Origin: Thermococcus sp.
Lineage (GTDB): Archaea; Methanobacteriota_B; Thermococci; Thermococcales; Thermococcaceae
DNA length: 13,225 bases
Direction: 5' to 3'
NCBI GenBank assembly: GCA_015522395.1
Contig: WAMH01000221.1
Span: 1 to 13,225 of the forward strand
Shown piece after piece: positions 12,725-13,225 of this stretch. The notes beneath the pieces were generated by a model. That model saw only the letters and a program-made list of their open reading frames with translations. It had not been told where the DNA came from and did no database searches. The position numbers and the translations under genes are program-made. How positions within the stretch are numbered: position 1 is the first letter of the stretch; every line of letters starts with the position of its first letter.

Positions 12725-13225
12725 ATGCGTGAGATCTTGGCCCTACTTGTATCCCTGCTGATCGTGCTCTCCGCCGGTTACGCTTTTTACCACGTGGGGG
12801 CTAGTAGGACCCAGAATCCTTCCATGATTGGCCACAACGGTATTAAAAACCCGGGTAACGGTCTGATAACCGCCTCTGAATACCAGAAAATGCTGGGCGT
12901 GGGCATAAACGTGGACTGGATGACCTTTGCAAGGGTAAGACACTACTACTTCTACTGGCGCTCCAGAGGTGTGAACGTTCCCAAGTACTTCAAGGAGGAG
13001 GGTTTCTCCAACGTCCGTATTAGAGTCGGCGTGGACGTGACGAAGAACAGAACCGCTCTGAAACAGCTCGGTGAAATCGTCAACGACACCCTGGAGGCCG
13101 GGCTGATTCCGATAATAACCTACACCGCCCCGGAACTCAGGGAGAACCCGACGAGTGAGGCCGCTCAGGAGCACTTCGTCGAGTGGTGGAAGACCGTTGC
13201 GGAGTACTTCAGGGGCTACCCCTAC
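12725..13225 (+). CDS. Secreted glycoside hydrolase, GH5 cellulase-like (N-terminal part)
   Basis: The gene runs off the right edge; 167 codons are visible. ATG 12725 has a GGTGA-type ribosome binding site in the AAGGTGAAGAGG ahead of it. The product begins with a signal peptide or anchor (MREILALLVSLLIVLSAGYA). It is followed by features of the GH5 TIM barrel: GVGINVDWM (the GxNxGN-like strand), then FKEEGFSNVRIRVGVDV matching the GF..VRIPV strand. Next come AGLIPIITY (strand 3) and EHFVEWWKTVAEYFRGYPY, matching the F..LW..IA..F..YP helix. The catalytic glutamates lie beyond the window, so activity cannot be judged. The family acts on cellulose or related beta-glucans outside the cell. The start lies 35 nt after tRNA-Leu with no TATA box visible between them. 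Confidence 0.75.
   Translation, partial: MREILALLVSLLIVLSAGYAFYHVGASRTQNPSMIGHNGIKNPGNGLITASEYQKMLGVGINVDWMTFARVRHYYFYWRSRGVNVPKYFKEEGFSNVRIRVGVDVTKNRTALKQLGEIVNDTLEAGLIPIITYTAPELRENPTSEAAQEHFVEWWKTVAEYFRGYPY

Noticed and set aside
12743..13174. Minus-strand open frame opposite the GH5-like gene
   Set aside because: The plus-strand protein has a signal peptide and GH5 barrel motifs; the antisense frame has neither a promoter nor sensible protein features.
1..13225. CRISPR array, transposon or prophage
   Set aside because: There are no regularly spaced direct repeats, no transposase or integrase protein, and codon use and gene packing are uniform across the window.

Overview
The window looks like chromosomal DNA from a Thermococcus-type hyperthermophilic archaeon (Thermococcales). 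The evidence is: archaeal membrane-lipid biosynthesis (GGGP synthase), an AMP phosphorylase of the archaeal type-III RuBisCO nucleotide pathway, the NfeD-type protease/stomatin pair known from Pyrococcus, A/T-rich TATA boxes about 25 nt ahead of inferred transcription starts, GGAGGTG-type ribosome binding sites, frequent GTG/TTG starts and tightly packed genes. No phage, transposase or CRISPR signal is visible. Identification is by reading the proteins, not by database search.

Layout. Positions 1-2329 are read on the minus strand. An operon begins near 2329 with a small winged-helix-like protein that is frameshifted. It continues with an AlkA-type DNA glycosylase and two short coiled-coil proteins. 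A GC-rich inverted-repeat element follows (372-452), then a separately promoted, secreted N-acetylmuramoyl-L-alanine amidase that is also frameshifted and runs off the left edge. Divergent from this operon, 2419-4591 (plus) carries the membrane serine protease NfeD and stomatin. Next come minD with an overlapping small membrane protein (4738-5765), a small unknown (5847-6098) and AMP phosphorylase (6178-7689).

An acidic DUF2095-like gene (minus, 7706-8092) and a DUF123 GIY-YIG-like gene plus GGGP synthase (plus, 8153-9353) diverge from one palindromic TATA box. A two-domain MgtE/SLC41-type cation transporter follows (plus, 9467-10657), with an out-of-frame ORF overlapping its start. It converges on a small unknown gene (minus). 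A hairpin-rich spacer holds a second GC-rich inverted-repeat element (11041-11105).

The right end holds a DEAD-box RNA helicase with an Arg/Gly tail (minus). Two divergent tRNA genes follow, Lys(CTT) on minus and Leu(GAG) on plus, and then the start of a secreted GH5-type glycoside hydrolase (plus, runs off the edge). Each protein gene beyond a tRNA lies close behind it with no TATA box of its own that I can see, which suggests two back-to-back tRNA-mRNA transcripts.

Most of the region is ordinary core genome. The points most worth checking are the tRNA-mRNA arrangement, the two related inverted-repeat elements, two clear frameshifts plus one suspicious gene start, the shared palindromic promoter, and the minD/membrane-protein pair. 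I found no defence system or clearly new multi-gene system.
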